A stretch of 64,000 nucleotides of DNA, taken from contig OX419761.1 in the NCBI GenBank assembly GCA_948567375.1, forward strand, positions 25,732,501 to 25,796,500. The letters run 5' to 3'. Below are positions 1 through 9,660 of the stretch, piece by piece. The notes below the pieces were generated by a model that worked only from the letters and a program-made list of their open reading frames with translations, made no database searches and was not told the DNA's origin. The position numbers and the translations under genes were made by a program. How positions within the stretch are numbered: position 1 is the stretch's first letter; each line of letters begins with the position of its first letter. Source of the DNA: Lunularia cruciata. Its lineage: Eukaryota; Streptophyta; Marchantiopsida; Lunulariales; Lunulariaceae.

Positions 1-32
<32 letters not shown>
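1..32. repeat. (TA)n microsatellite
   Basis: Sixteen uninterrupted TA units open the window and may continue to the left of it. They abut the low end of a family-C LTR, so they may have expanded at that LTR boundary. Confidence 0.97.
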
Positions 33-38
<6 letters not shown>

Positions 39-44
39 TATTTG

Positions 45-148
45 CACAACATACATTGATATCAACATCATACACTATTGAAGCACAATTTATATAGAAG
101 TCATCATGAACTCTAAAGTACCACACTAATCAATTTATCACACTCAAC
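45..148 (-). repeat. Family-C LTR, part 1 (split by element A)
   Basis: This stretch matches 8636-8745 and 7216-7313 closely and continues, after removal of element A and one copy of the TCAAC duplication, into 6805-7192. By orientation it is the 3' part of an LTR of the methyltransferase-bearing family C, read on the minus strand. The family assignment rests on four further copies, at 7200-7313, 8621-9166, 28850-29221 and 53687-53983; the last is followed downstream by family-C gag in the same orientation. Confidence 0.75.
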
Positions 149-887
149 TGTAATACCAAGAGCTAACCATATGATCTAGATGTGAAATTTGGTTTGGTAA
201 CATCTAGAATGATGTTATACATGATGGTCAAAATAGATAAGATAGAATTATCACCAAAAGAGTACATCTACTAATAGGGCAGAAACCGAAATAGACTTGA
301 GAACCTTAGAACTAATAGCTAGACATATGATTTAAAGGTGAGAATTGGTTTGGTAACATCTGGAAGGATGTTACACATGATGGACTAAACAGATCAGAAA
401 TAGATATCACCAAAAGGGGACTTCTACTAATAGAGTAGGAACCAAAATATGCCTGAAATCTTTGAAGGCAATTTTGGAGGCCTAAACGGATGAATTAGGC
501 CTCAAAAATATGCAAATCCCCCCCCCAATGGAGATAAAGCTTGCCTCCCCTTCCCCTGATTTTTCTAGTAGAGATCTTTCCAACGGTACCTTACTCATGT
601 GATTCTGAGATTCCTACAAGAAGATTCCCTAAAAGATTCCCTTTGGTCAAAGCTTGTTTGACCAACCAGATAGGACCTAGACCACACATGTCACCCATCC
701 AAGTAAGTAATCTAAGGGTGGAGGCTTGCTGACAGGTCACCTATCTGTGTCCCTAACCCTATGGTGGAGCTTCCTTGGAGGAGATCCTCTTTGTCTATAT
801 AATAAAGAGAAGGTGCTCCTTTGGGGCATCGAATGTTTGAGTGTGCAATTTGTGTTTTCTCTCTTCTCTTGTCCTCGGAGTATTACA
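149..887 (+). repeat. 5' LTR of element A
   Basis: The 739-bp LTR starts TGTAATACC and ends TATTACA. It contains a diverged tandem duplication of about 156 bp (units from 161 and from 317) and, near 690-775, two diverged copies of a 45-bp unit. A TATA/poly(A)/hairpin core lies at 795-829. It pairs with 6071-6804. Confidence 0.96.
795..829 (+). promoter_or_regulatory. LTR core: TATA box, AATAAA signal and hairpin
   Basis: TATATAA (796-802) overlaps AATAAA (801-806). It is followed by GGTGCTCC-TTT-GGGGCATC, which can fold into an 8-bp stem with a TTT loop using two G-T pairs. The same block is kept in the LTRs at 6718, 9710, 15330, 28500 and 35490 although the rest of those LTRs is much diverged. 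Promoter and polyadenylation roles are inferred from position. Confidence 0.7.
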
Positions 888-888
888 A

Positions 889-900
889 TGGTATCAGAGC
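889..900 (+). other. Primer binding site, initiator Met tRNA
   Basis: TGGTATCAGAGC, one base after the 5' LTR, is complementary to the 3' end of plant initiator methionine tRNA, the usual primer of plant Ty3 and Ty1 elements. Confidence 0.93.
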
Positions 901-1027
901 AAGTGTTTTAGTCCAAGAAAGTGGATCATCCCTCTTGGAATAGCACGAACTACTGAAACTGAGTAATTTGAGGTGGAGAACATAGAGTAATCGCTAGACT
1001 TAGGAAGGACTTTACAGAGCGGATGGG

Positions 1028-1456
1028 ATGGATGCACCGGGAGGACAATTTCCCGCACCTAGCTTTCCATTCTCAAACCCATTCTAAATCAAGGTTATGT
1101 ACATCCAGCATGAGCAGATGAGGGTATCGCTAGTTTATCACTTTGGTGCAGAATTCATGGACAGAGTGATGAACTCACCAAACCCGGTGATTCTACCTGT
1201 GGTGATATATGATAGAGAGTGGGATTTGACAATCTACATTCTATTATGATAAAATGGATATGAATGTCCCAAATCCTCTCCCTTTCAACACTCAAGTAGA
1301 AATCCATGATGTAGTGAGTCCGAAAGTGATGTTTAGAGATTTTGTGGTTAGGAATTTTGGTGGGGAGTATTATCAACGAGTGATAGCTTCTGAGGTCCCA
1401 ATGGTAGTTCTAATAGTTTGTGCGCCTTCCAGAGTGATTATATTGACTCTGTATTA
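1028..1456 (+). pseudogene. Pre-gag reading frame of element A (unknown function)
   Basis: About 140 codons with one stop (after the first 19 codons) and one frameshift near 1250 lie between the primer site and gag. The translation, for example the stretch VMFRDFVVRNFGGEYYQRV, is clearly matched in element B on the minus strand (about 14750-15040). The first half also resembles the shorter pre-gag frames of F (19864) and G (47901), which share an FG..F...V....P.ILP.V.Y pattern. I recognise no domain. It could be an extended gag N-terminus or a separate small protein. Conservation between families argues that it was once translated. Confidence 0.5.
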
Positions 1457-1490
1457 AAGTAGACATTAGCAATTGAGTGTTGCAAGAACC

Positions 1491-2578
1491 ATGGATCCGC
1501 AATTGCAAGAGCTGGTGCAAGGAATGCAAGGGATGTTGAATGAATTTTGAGAGATTAAGATGACCATGGAGACATTACAAAGTCAAGTGCAGATCCTCAA
1601 GAACAATCAAGCCATGCAAGAAGAAGAGCCGTCTCAAAACCCAGTTCCTGCAACTAAAGTACTTGGAGAGGCACCCGTGCCTACAAACCCTATCAATGCT
1701 GAAGCCACATTGCTACTCCGGATGAAGAAGACCTGCAACATCAAGCCTTACAAAGGGCAGCATACAATGGGAGTAGTGGAAAATTGGATCTCAAGAATGA
1801 ATCGATATTTCTGATTGTTCTCAACAAAGATCACAGAGCATACTGCAGGCGTGTTTGCATGTGGGTACTTGACCGGTACATCCCTCACATGGTATGATGC
1901 TTGGGAACAATCCATGTTGGCAGAGAGAAGGGAGGTCACATGGACAACAATGCAAGAAGGACTGCTGAAGAATTTCTAATCAGTGGATTCTATGCAGATG
2001 GCTCAAACCCGACTATGGGGATTGAGATAGAAGAATAGCATACAAGAGTATGTGGAGTCATTTCTAGATCTACAAGTTGCAATTACCGACATGAGTCTAG
2101 CAGAGGCTCTCGGCAATTTCAAACAAGGGTTGAAAGAGCGGATTTGCCAAGAAGTCATGGGGCAAAATCCTCGCACGGTATTTGAAGCCATTGCTTGTGC
2201 ACAAAGAATAGCAAGAGCATTAGGTGGAGGTGAAGGAGTAGTTCCACCTCAACATTATCGGGCAGAAATGCCACACATGGGTGGACCAATACCGATGGAA
2301 TTGTGCAACCTTCAATTTCGGGATCAAGGACCACGACCGCTTCAAGGGGAGCGGGGACGTGTAGAAGAACGAAGAGATGGAGTCCCAAAAGGAGAAGGGA
2401 CTCAAGGAGAACAACACTGTTGTTACAATTGCGGCTATATTGGGCACATATCTACCAACTGTTGCACTCATTTCCCTAGAGGCCCTCGGCCTTTGTACAA
2501 GCGATCTTTGAACAACATGGAGAGGCACATTGAAGAGGAAGAGGTGGAAATCACTTCGGAAAATGAAGATTGCTTGTA
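1491..2578 (+). pseudogene. Element A gag (retrotransposon capsid and zinc knuckle)
   Basis: Gag forms the particle that packages the element RNA. The likely start is ATG at 1491. The capsid domain includes LTWYDAWEQ (about 1890-1910) and the downstream helical region MSLAEALGNFKQGLKERIC. The nucleocapsid knuckle CYNCGYIGHISTNC (about 2421-2460) has all CCHC ligands. Stops interrupt it near 1548, 1813 and 1978. The same gag, more decayed, is in element B. Confidence 0.88.
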
Positions 2579-2639
2579 AATGTACCTCGTGGCCTTACTG
2601 GCTCAATAAGGAAGCAGAGAAGCGAGGGAAGGATGAAGA

Positions 2640-3000
2640 ATAATGCACAAAGATCCCGAAAGGCAACCTCACAATTGATTGTCGTGAATGGAATCCTAGA
2701 AGGTAATCAAGTGAGAGTATTAATAGATCCGGGAGCAACAGAGAATTTCTTGTCTTGCTCTATTGCAATAAGATTGGGAATGGATCTAGAGAGAGATGGG
2801 AGTGAAGAAATAGAGTTACCAAATGGGCAAACAAAGAGGATTGAATCATTACCTAGACGGGTAACCCTCTCTGTAGGAGAATATTAGGAAGCAATTGAGT
2901 GGTGAGTGATACAATTAGGTCGTTATGATGCAATTTTAGGCATGGCATGGATGGAGCAGTACAACCCTATGGTGGATTGGAGGAAGAAAGTAGTGAGAAC
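2640..3000 (+). pseudogene. Element A aspartic protease
   Basis: The retropepsin active-site region reads VLIDPGATENFLS (about 2718-2756), where the family usually has D-S/T-G-A. The flap and the closing motif AILGMAWMEQYNPMVDW (about 2932-2982) follow. A stop near 2885 and a frame change separate the two halves. It would cut the Gag-Pol polyprotein. Confidence 0.83.
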
Positions 3001-3149
3001 CCACCAATGGTCAATCATTGGGGTTAAAGAAAAATCACACAGGCAGAAACTGCCTCTATATATCATAGGGACGGCAACTAACTATAAGACCGATAGATGT
3101 TTTAATGGGTCTAATAAGAGAAGTCCAGAGTGCACAATGCAATGGAAAA

Positions 3150-3935
3150 ATTCTTGAGAAATTGAAGGATGTGGTGGATGAGTTTCAAGATGTCTTTCCC
3201 AATGAACTACCCTCAGGATTACCACCAAAAAGGCGAGTAGATCACAAAATTGAGACACTCCCGGGAAGACACCTCCTTGTAAGGCCCCATATCGCCTATC
3301 ACCTCATGAGTTGTAGGAGTGTAAGACTCAAATTGAGGAGATGCTACAAAAAGGGTTCATCCAACCTAGCATATCACCATATGGGGTCCCTGTCTTGTTT
3401 GTGAAGAAGAAGGATTGTACAATGCGCATGTGCATTGACTATCGGGATCTCAATCAGCAAACAATGAAGAACAAATACCCCTTACCTTGCATAGATGACC
3501 TGCTTGATCAACTCCATGGAGCAAGATACTTCACCAAACTAGACTTGCAGAGCGGTTACAATCAAATCCAAATTGCAGAGGAGGATGTGTACAAAACTAC
3601 CTTTCGAACCAAGTATGGCCACTTTGAGTATCTTGTGATGCCTTTTGGCCTCACCAATGCACTTGCCACTTTCATGAGTCTAATGAATGACATATTTCAT
3701 CCATACTTGGATAAGTATGTTATCGTCTTCTTGGATGATATCTTAGTATATAGTAGCACGATGACAGAACACAAATAACATCTACGAGAGGTCCTCCAGA
3801 TTCTAAGACAGAATCAATTGTACGCCAAAATCTCAAAGTGTGAGTTTGGCAAGTCCAAAGTAGACTACCTGGGGCATAGAGTAAGTGTAGAGGGCATTCA
3901 AGTATTGATGGATAAAATAGAGGTCATTCAAAAAT
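3150..3935 (+). pseudogene. Element A reverse transcriptase
   Basis: The Ty3-type polymerase domain follows the linker DELPSGLPP-like region near 3205. Visible motifs are [19 protein letters not shown], then [11 protein letters not shown] with the first catalytic Asp, MPFGLTNA, and the catalytic box [12 protein letters not shown] (about 3718-3755). Stops occur at 3776 and beyond, so the copy is inactive although its catalytic residues remain. Confidence 0.92.
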
Positions 3936-3973
3936 AGAGTGCACTAGAAGATCAAAGTTAACTTAAGAGCTTC

Positions 3974-4530
3974 TTGGGGTTGACGGGATTCTATTGTAGA
4001 TTTGTCAAGGACTTCTCCAAGGTTGCACAGCCTTTAATGGCACTACTTGGCAAGGGGAAGAAGTGGACATGGGGAACTGCACAAGAGTTAGCCTTTCAAG
4101 AATTGAAGGCCGCCTTGCTACATGCACCAATCTTGAAGTGGTATGACCCAAAATGTCCAATCAAGTTGGCTACAGATGCATCAGGTGGAGCAATAGGAGC
4201 AGTCCTACAACAAGAGTGGCATGACGGATGGCATCCAATTGCATATTTCTCTCAAAATTTGTTACCGGCAGAGCGCAACTACCATACCTCAAAATGAGAA
4301 GAGCTGGCCATTGATCTAGCAACCAAGCATTGGAAGCATTACTTGGGTGAGAATGCATTTGTAGTAAAGATAGACCACAAACCTCTAGTCTACCTTGAGG
4401 CACAGAAGGATCTATCTTGTCGCCAAATTTGGTGGGCAGAGTGGCAACAACGCTTCAACATGACAATCACCTATGTGGAAGGTAAGAAGCAACTTGCAAA
4501 TGCATTCACCCGCATGCCAATGGCAAACAA
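3974..4530 (+). pseudogene. Element A RNase H
   Basis: The connection region (GLTGFYCRFVKDFSKVAQPL) leads into RNase H with ATDASGGAIGAVLQQE (first catalytic Asp, near 4175), the middle motif around SQNLLPAERNY with a stop just after it at 4296-4298, and KIDHKPLVYLE. It ends near the residue run ANAFTRMP, where relatives have ADALSR. It degrades the RNA strand during reverse transcription. Confidence 0.87.
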
Positions 4531-4559
4531 CTTGGTGGAAGAGGTTAAGATTAACCCTG

Positions 4560-5600
4560 AATTCAAGCAAGAGATTCTAGCTGCTACAAAAAATGATCCA
4601 CAGATTGTAGAAGCGCAATCATCCAAAGGTGTCACCAGCACCCAAGGACTCACCTTTTGGCATGGCAGATTATGGATCCCAAATGTCCCAAAATTACGCA
4701 CCACCATTCTAGCGGAATGTCATGATTTGGCCATTGCAGCTCATGTTGGAGTGGACAAGACCTTGCATGCAGTCAAGCGCCATTACTATTGGACCAAGAT
4801 GAGCAATGATGTGATGGACTATGTGCGTAGCTGCTTACTTTGTCAATAGAACAAAGCTTCTAATCAAGCTCTTGCAAGGCTCTTTCAACCTCTCCCCACT
4901 CCTACCAAACGTTGGGAACAAGTGATATGGATCTCGTTTGTGAATTACCCAAGACTACCTCAGGGTTTGACTCCATTGTGGTCTTTGTAGACCAGCTCAG
5001 CAAAATGATTCATGTACGCCCTACTACCAAGGAGGTGACCATTCCACAACTAGCTCAATTATACTTAGATGCAGTCTTTGCTCACCATGGCTTGTATAGA
5101 GTACTCATCACCAATAGAGGCACCCAATTCACCAGTTTGTTTTGGTGAACACTCTTTGGTTTCTTTAAAACCAAGTTGGCCATGTCCACAACTTACCACC
5201 CACAAACAGATGGCCAAACAGAGCGGGCTAATCGCAGGATTGAAGACATGTTACGCAGCTTCACCTTAGAAGAGCAAGAGAGGTGGGACTGTAACACCCA
5301 TCAGAGGTTCATCCTGAGTGAGAGACAGGCCGGCTCACAGGACACCCTACTCCCGTTGGTGGAATTTGCTTACAACAATTCAATGAATGCATCTACCTAG
5401 GTCACTCCGTTCTTCCTCATGTATGGTGAGCATCCCTTCACACCTTCTAGCTTGATGAAGATCCGTCCAGTGGCTACCAAGGTCAATGCAGTCAACACAT
5501 TTGTTTCTAGAATCCAACAAAGTGTGGAGAGCGCCAAGCACAAATTACAGATTGCGCAAAATCAATAGAAGCAATATGCTGATGCACACTGTAGGCACAT
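4560..5600 (+). pseudogene. Element A integrase, zinc-binding and core domains
   Basis: The HHCC zinc domain is seen as HDLAIAAHVGVDKTLHAVKR followed by RSCLLCQ and a stop at 4848-4850. The core has its first Asp in DMDLVCELPKT (about 4920) and its Glu in YHPQTDGQTERANR (about 5190-5230). The second catalytic Asp appears as Asn in LITNRGTQF (about 5105), consistent with a G-to-A change. A 50-bp insertion at 5290-5339 lies in the core without breaking the frame. Stops at 5146 and 5398 end any full-length product. Confidence 0.88.
5290..5339 (+). mobile_element. 50-bp TG...CA micro-insertion with GGAC target duplication
   Basis: Compared with element B (about 10905-10935, minus), the integrase of A carries an extra 50 bp starting TGTAACACC and ending CTCACA. 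It is flanked by GGAC on both sides (5286-5289 and 5340-5343). Together with the duplicated GGAC it adds 54 bp, 18 codons, in frame. Its last 41 bp recur at 54617-54657, just after the 5' LTR of element D, and its first nine bases equal the start of the D 3' LTR. Confidence 0.7.
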
Positions 5601-6056
5601 GGAGTTCAATGTTGGGGATCAAGTGTGGCTATCGACAACCAACCTCACATTAGTTGGACCTCGTAAGCTCAGACCTCATTTTATTGGGCCTTTCTTAATT
5701 CTTTGTCGCATCGGCGCAATGGCCTATCACCTTGAGCTACCACCACACATGAAGATCCATCCAATGTTCCATGTCTCCCTACTACGCAGATATGCTCCCC
5801 AATCAGGCCAAGGTCATTCCACACAAGACATTCAACCGTGTCTAACACTCATTGATGGCACAGAGGAATATGAAGTGGAGCGGATTCTCCAAAAATGCAT
5901 GTGTGGTACTCGTCATCTATGGGTGGACTATCTAGTACAATGGAAAGGTTATCCTCTCTATGAAGCAACCTGGGAGCCTGCTGTAAATTTGGCACATGCA
6001 CCGGTGTTGGTGCAAGCATTTGAGCAACAATTGCACAACGAGGACGTTAGATCTTA
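5600..6056 (+). pseudogene. Element A integrase C-terminus with chromodomain
   Basis: The GPF/Y-type module (VGPRKLRPHFIGPF, about 5655-5695) is followed by HPMFHVSLLRRYAP and then a chromodomain, EEYEVERILQKC to VQWKGYPLYEATWEP (about 5865-5985). The aromatic and WKGY/TWEP positions that define chromodomains are present. Such domains tether chromovirus integration to marked chromatin. The frame is open from 5599 to the TAA at 6055-6057, just before the purine tract. Confidence 0.9.
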
Positions 6057-6070
6057 AAAGGAGGGAGGTC
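6056..6070 (+). other. Polypurine tract of element A
   Basis: AAAAGGAGGGAGG immediately precedes the 3' LTR and would prime plus-strand synthesis. Confidence 0.88.
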
Positions 6071-6804
6071 TGTAATACCAAGAGCTAACACCATATGATC
6101 TAGATGTGAAATTCAGTTTGGTAACATCTAGAATGATGTTATACATGATGGTCAAAATAGATAAGATAGAAGTATCACCAAAAGAGTACTTCTACTAATA
6201 GGGCAAAAACCAAAATAGACTTGAGAACCTTAGAACCAATAGCTAAACATATGATTTAAAGGTGAGAATTGGTTTGGTAACATCTGGAAGGATGTTACAC
6301 ATGATGGACTAAACAGATCAGAAAGAGGTTTCACCAAAAGGGGACTTCTACTAATAGAGTAGGAACCAAAATATACCTGAAATCTTTGAAGGCAATTTTG
6401 GAGGCCTAAACGGATGAATTAGGCCTAAAAATGTGCAGATTCCCCCCCCCAATGGAGTCAAGGCTGGCCTTCCCTCCTCCCTGATTTGTCTTGTCGAGAG
6501 CTTTCCAACGGTACCTTACTCATGTGATTTTGAGATTCCTACAGGAAGATTCCCTAAAAGATTCCCTTTGGTCAAAGCTTGTTTGACCAACCAGATAGGA
6601 CCTAGACCAGACATGTCACCCATCCAAGTAAGTAATCCAAGGGTGGAGCTTGCTGATAGGTCACCTATCTGTGTCCCTAATCCTATGGTGGAGCGTCCTT
6701 GGAGGAGATCCTCTTTGTCTATATAATAAAGAGAAGGTGCTCCTTTGGGGCATCAAATGTTTGAGTGTGCAATCTGTGTTTTCTCTCGTCCTTGGAGTAT
6801 TACA
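6071..6804 (+). repeat. 3' LTR of element A
   Basis: The 734-bp partner of 149-887 starts TGTAATACC and ends TATTACA. By eye it differs from the 5' LTR at roughly 35-40 positions plus small indels. It carries the same internal duplications and the TATA/hairpin core at about 6718-6754. Confidence 0.96.
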
Positions 6805-7192
6805 TCAACTTGGATCAGAACTCAATCCTCAACTCAATATAATTTATCAACCATAGGCATTGATTATAGTCAAGGGATGTTAGCCGGCCTTTCTCTACCG
6901 TAGCCAAGAAGTCAAAGGCTCAAGATCAAAGAAGTGAGCTCTCTAAAGTTGTACTTCAAAGATATACCTCTTTGCTTGACCTAGATCACCAACCCTAATG
7001 GCACCATTGATGGTCCATCTGATGGTGCAAATGGTGCAAGTGACGGTAGGTCCAATGGTTTGATCAATGGCCCTAACACAAAATTTGGTAGCCAATAAGT
7101 AGTCTTTGAGTAGCTAGTAATATAACTTTGACCACCAAGACTATAACTCCAACATAAGCAAACTAGCTTTGGCATTACAAATGTTGTGATAG
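6805..7192 (-). repeat. Family-C LTR, part 2
   Basis: This continues 45-148 across the insertion of element A. Read on the minus strand it begins TATCACAACATTTGTAATGCC, a decayed form of the family start TGTCATGACATTTGTAGTGCC seen at 53687; the differences are mainly G to A. It directly abuts another partial LTR copy (7200-7313). Confidence 0.78.
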
Positions 7193-7199
7193 CTATGAT

Positions 7200-7313
7200 G
7201 TGTTTGTATATACATTACTACACAACATACATTGTTGTTAACATCATACACTATAGAAACACAACTTATATAGAAGTCATACATGAACACTAAAGTACCA
7301 CAACCACAACCAC
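7200..7313 (-). repeat. Truncated family-C LTR (3' end only)
   Basis: About 114 bp match 8621-8745 and 45-125. It lies between the C integrase/PHD region and the larger LTR copy. It is either the internally deleted 3' LTR of element C or part of a tandem LTR arrangement. The 5' half of this LTR is missing. Confidence 0.65.
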
Positions 7314-7489
7314 TCCCATAATGGCCGGTTAGGTCTTTCTAACTCTAGATAGTCATCTACTCCAAGTATGTGATATGTCCTATGGTGGGCAAAGATCTAG
7401 AGGCTAGGTGTTATGAAGCCCCATTGTTAGTCACCTATCTACAATCTAGATCATATAAAGAGTGAACTAGCTATAGTTTGAGTACAACA

Positions 7490-7739
7490 AAGACATAGCC
7501 ACTATGAGCGGAGCAGTCAAACATACCATATATCATCCTCTAAAACAACTATCACACACCAACATAATAGCAGCTCCACTAGAAGAGGCACATAACATAC
7601 ATTGCAAGCTTGCACTTACAACAACCAAGCTTGGATTCATAGTGCCATCAATGTTTGGACATGGCATGGTGCACATGATCCTTCTAAACAACACAATCAC
7701 ATCCTTCCAATATGAGGACTTTGGAAGGTAAAACCTCAT
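7490..7739 (-). pseudogene. Element C C-terminal PHD finger
   Basis: Downstream of integrase the minus strand encodes LRVHEVLPS and LILEGCDC, then NIDGTMNPSLVVVSASLQ. A zinc-finger pattern follows: CMLC, eight or so residues, MLVCDSCFRG, a stop where Trp-His is expected, then MVCLTAPL. The Cys4-His-Cys3 order and the CDSC.RG..M.CL..PL wording are typical of PHD fingers, which read histone H3 tails. The last Cys pair is not clear. The position after integrase suggests a targeting role like that of chromodomains; this is inference. Confidence 0.72.
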
Positions 7740-8520
7740 GCACTCTCAAGATAGTGTGGCATGTAGTTACATCAAGTGTCATTGGTGCAATCTACTATAG
7801 ATATATATAATCACCTAGATAAAATAGATAGATCAAAGGTCTATAATCTCCTCCTCAAAATAGTAACATAGCATAAGATATCACTATGTTGAGCAATTGT
7901 TAAGTTCTCAAAGGCCATTAGCATCACTCTCCAAAAGGTCTCTTCTCATTAAGAATATGCATTCATCCATATATTATGATCATCCAAATCCAAAATTATA
8001 GTAGTATCACAACAATAGCTATAAATAAATCTAGATCTCATCTATAGAGTAGAAAGTAAGGCAAGAAGGATGCTAAGGAGGCTTGCTAGCTAAACCAATG
8101 GCTGATAGCCAACCAAGGTAAATGGAGATCCTAATCTCCCAAGTAGCCTCTCTGCAAACTATACTTATGTAATCTTTTCTTCACCATTTGAACCACTCTC
8201 TTTGCTAAGCCATCTGCCTCAAGGTGATCTCAAGAGGTAATATGGTGATCAATTAGAGCATCATCTCTTAAGACCTAAAACTCTCTTACAAAATCTATAC
8301 CTAGATCAATCAAAACCTCAATTGGTGCACCAAAATGACTAAAACTCCAATTCACAAATGAGTAAGTTATCCCTTCACTAGACTTGTAAGGAAGTGCCAC
8401 CAAATCAATCCACTTGGGAGAGTGCTCCATCTTCACCAAAGCATACCAATGATGTCTCACAATCAATAAATAGGTCAAAAATAGTCAAAATTCCAATGAT
8501 AACCTATCCTTTTTATATAT
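7740..8520 (-). pseudogene. Element C integrase core and C-terminal part
   Basis: The minus strand at 8480-8275 reads ALVKMEHSPKWIDLVALPYK and later HFGAPIEVLIDLGIDFVREF, matching Ty3-type integrase cores; the second catalytic Asp lies in LIDLG. DHLEADGLAKRVVQMVKKRL follows near 8215, where the usual GQ.ER has become GLAKR. Then comes a segment with LHLPWLA and S-KPP before the 7740 region. Many stops. The zinc domain lies upstream beyond the solo LTR at 8621-9166. Confidence 0.75.
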
Positions 8521-8620
8521 AATGGGTACGATTGTGGTGTGGGAGCATTAAATGATGCTTTAAATTGATCACAAACCACACATATGGCAACAAACTACTT
8601 TACATTTGGTTTTTATACCG

Positions 8621-9166
8621 TGTTGTGCGTATATACATTGCTATACAACATACATCAATGTCAACATCATACACTATAGAAGCAAAACTCACACATAAGT
8701 CATACATAGACTCTAAAGTGCCACAATAATCAGATTGTTTACCACTCTCAACTCAGATCAATACTTGATCTATCACTCTATAAACTGCCAACAACTAGGC
8801 ACTGATTACATTCAAGCCACATCCACTCTAGCTAAGAGAATCCAAGTGATGCTCACCAGCCTCTGTCCACCATAGCCAGGAACTCAAAGGCTCAACATCA
8901 GAGAAGTGAGCTCTCTGGAGCTGCACTTTGAAAGTATACCCCCTGGACTTGAGCTAGGTCTGAACCCTAATGGTCCCACTGACTGCACACTTGACGGTGC
9001 AAACGGTACAAAGTGATGGTGGGCCTCACCATGAAGTCAGTACCCCAAACACAAAATCTGACCGTTGGAAAGTAGTCTTTGAGAAACTGCTGAAATAACT
9101 CTAACTACTATCACTGGAACTCTAGTGTCTGAGCAATCTAGATGCGACACTACAAATGGCATGACA
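8621..9166 (-). mobile_element. Solo LTR of family C inside element C integrase
   Basis: A 546-bp LTR in minus orientation begins (minus strand) TGTCATGCCATTTGTAGTGTC at 9166 and ends near 8621. It separates the integrase zinc domain (9180-9420) from the core (8520). It contains the family landmarks at 8660 (ACATCATACACTATAGAAGC) and 8960-9010. I could not find a convincing target duplication; the base after it is ACTGT at 9167. Confidence 0.72.
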
Positions 9167-9179
9167 ACTGTGCCACCAA

Positions 9180-9660
9180 TAATTAATTTGGAGTAGTAAA
9201 CTATATGTACATTACTCCAAAATGTGTTGTCTTCTCATGAACATGATGTACCAATTGTGGTCTTTGAGATAGAAGTAGGACTAATTATGTTATGCCATTC
9301 TCCTATACGTAAAGAAGGTATATGAATTCCAATCTAAACTTCTTGGCTTGTTGAAGTTCATTGTCTCTCTCCTTGGCACCAATTGTGCCACCCACAACAT
9401 TAGTGCAAAGATAATCCATCATTCAGACATCATCATGAATATCTTGCTGACTTTTACTAATATCTCCACACTTTGGATCTATGACCTCAACAACTATTCT
9501 TGTCTGTTCCATCAAAGCCTTGGAAAATATACATAGAAAGGTAGATGCATGCAAACCTAGCACCATCTCCTCATTTGTCTCACTATGCCAACATACTCCC
9601 ATCTGATCTTGTTGGCTAGGAGATAGGTTTCTACTCAACCCATCTGCATCATGGTTTACT
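9180..9660 (-). pseudogene. Element C RNase H end and integrase zinc domain
   Basis: On the minus strand from 9657 the sequence reads NHDADGLSRNLSPSQQDQMG, the typical RNase H C-terminus of this Ty3 group. A His-rich remnant near 9230-9270 (HHVHEKTTHFGV) matches the first half of an HHCC domain. The upstream codons are at 15884-15970. Removing B and one target copy joins them as HGVV-NHDADGLSRN in frame. Confidence 0.82.

Larger units (their letters stand above)
149..6804 (+). mobile_element. Element A: Ty3/gypsy chromovirus, complete but decayed
   Basis: The element is delimited by TG at 149 and CA at 6804 and flanked by a perfect 5-bp target duplication TCAAC (144-148 and 6805-6809). It has two LTRs, an initiator-Met primer site, gag, protease, reverse transcriptase, RNase H, integrase with a C-terminal chromodomain, and a purine tract. 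The reading frame is broken by many stops, mostly TAG or TAA where relatives have CAG or CAA, and by frameshifts. LTR divergence of about 5 percent by eye makes it older than G. It inserted into a family-C LTR. Confidence 0.96.

Noticed and set aside
8621-9166. Independent MITE or DNA transposon
   Set aside because: No terminal inverted repeats; the sequence matches four other LTR copies and has an LTR-type TGTC start, so a solo LTR explains it.
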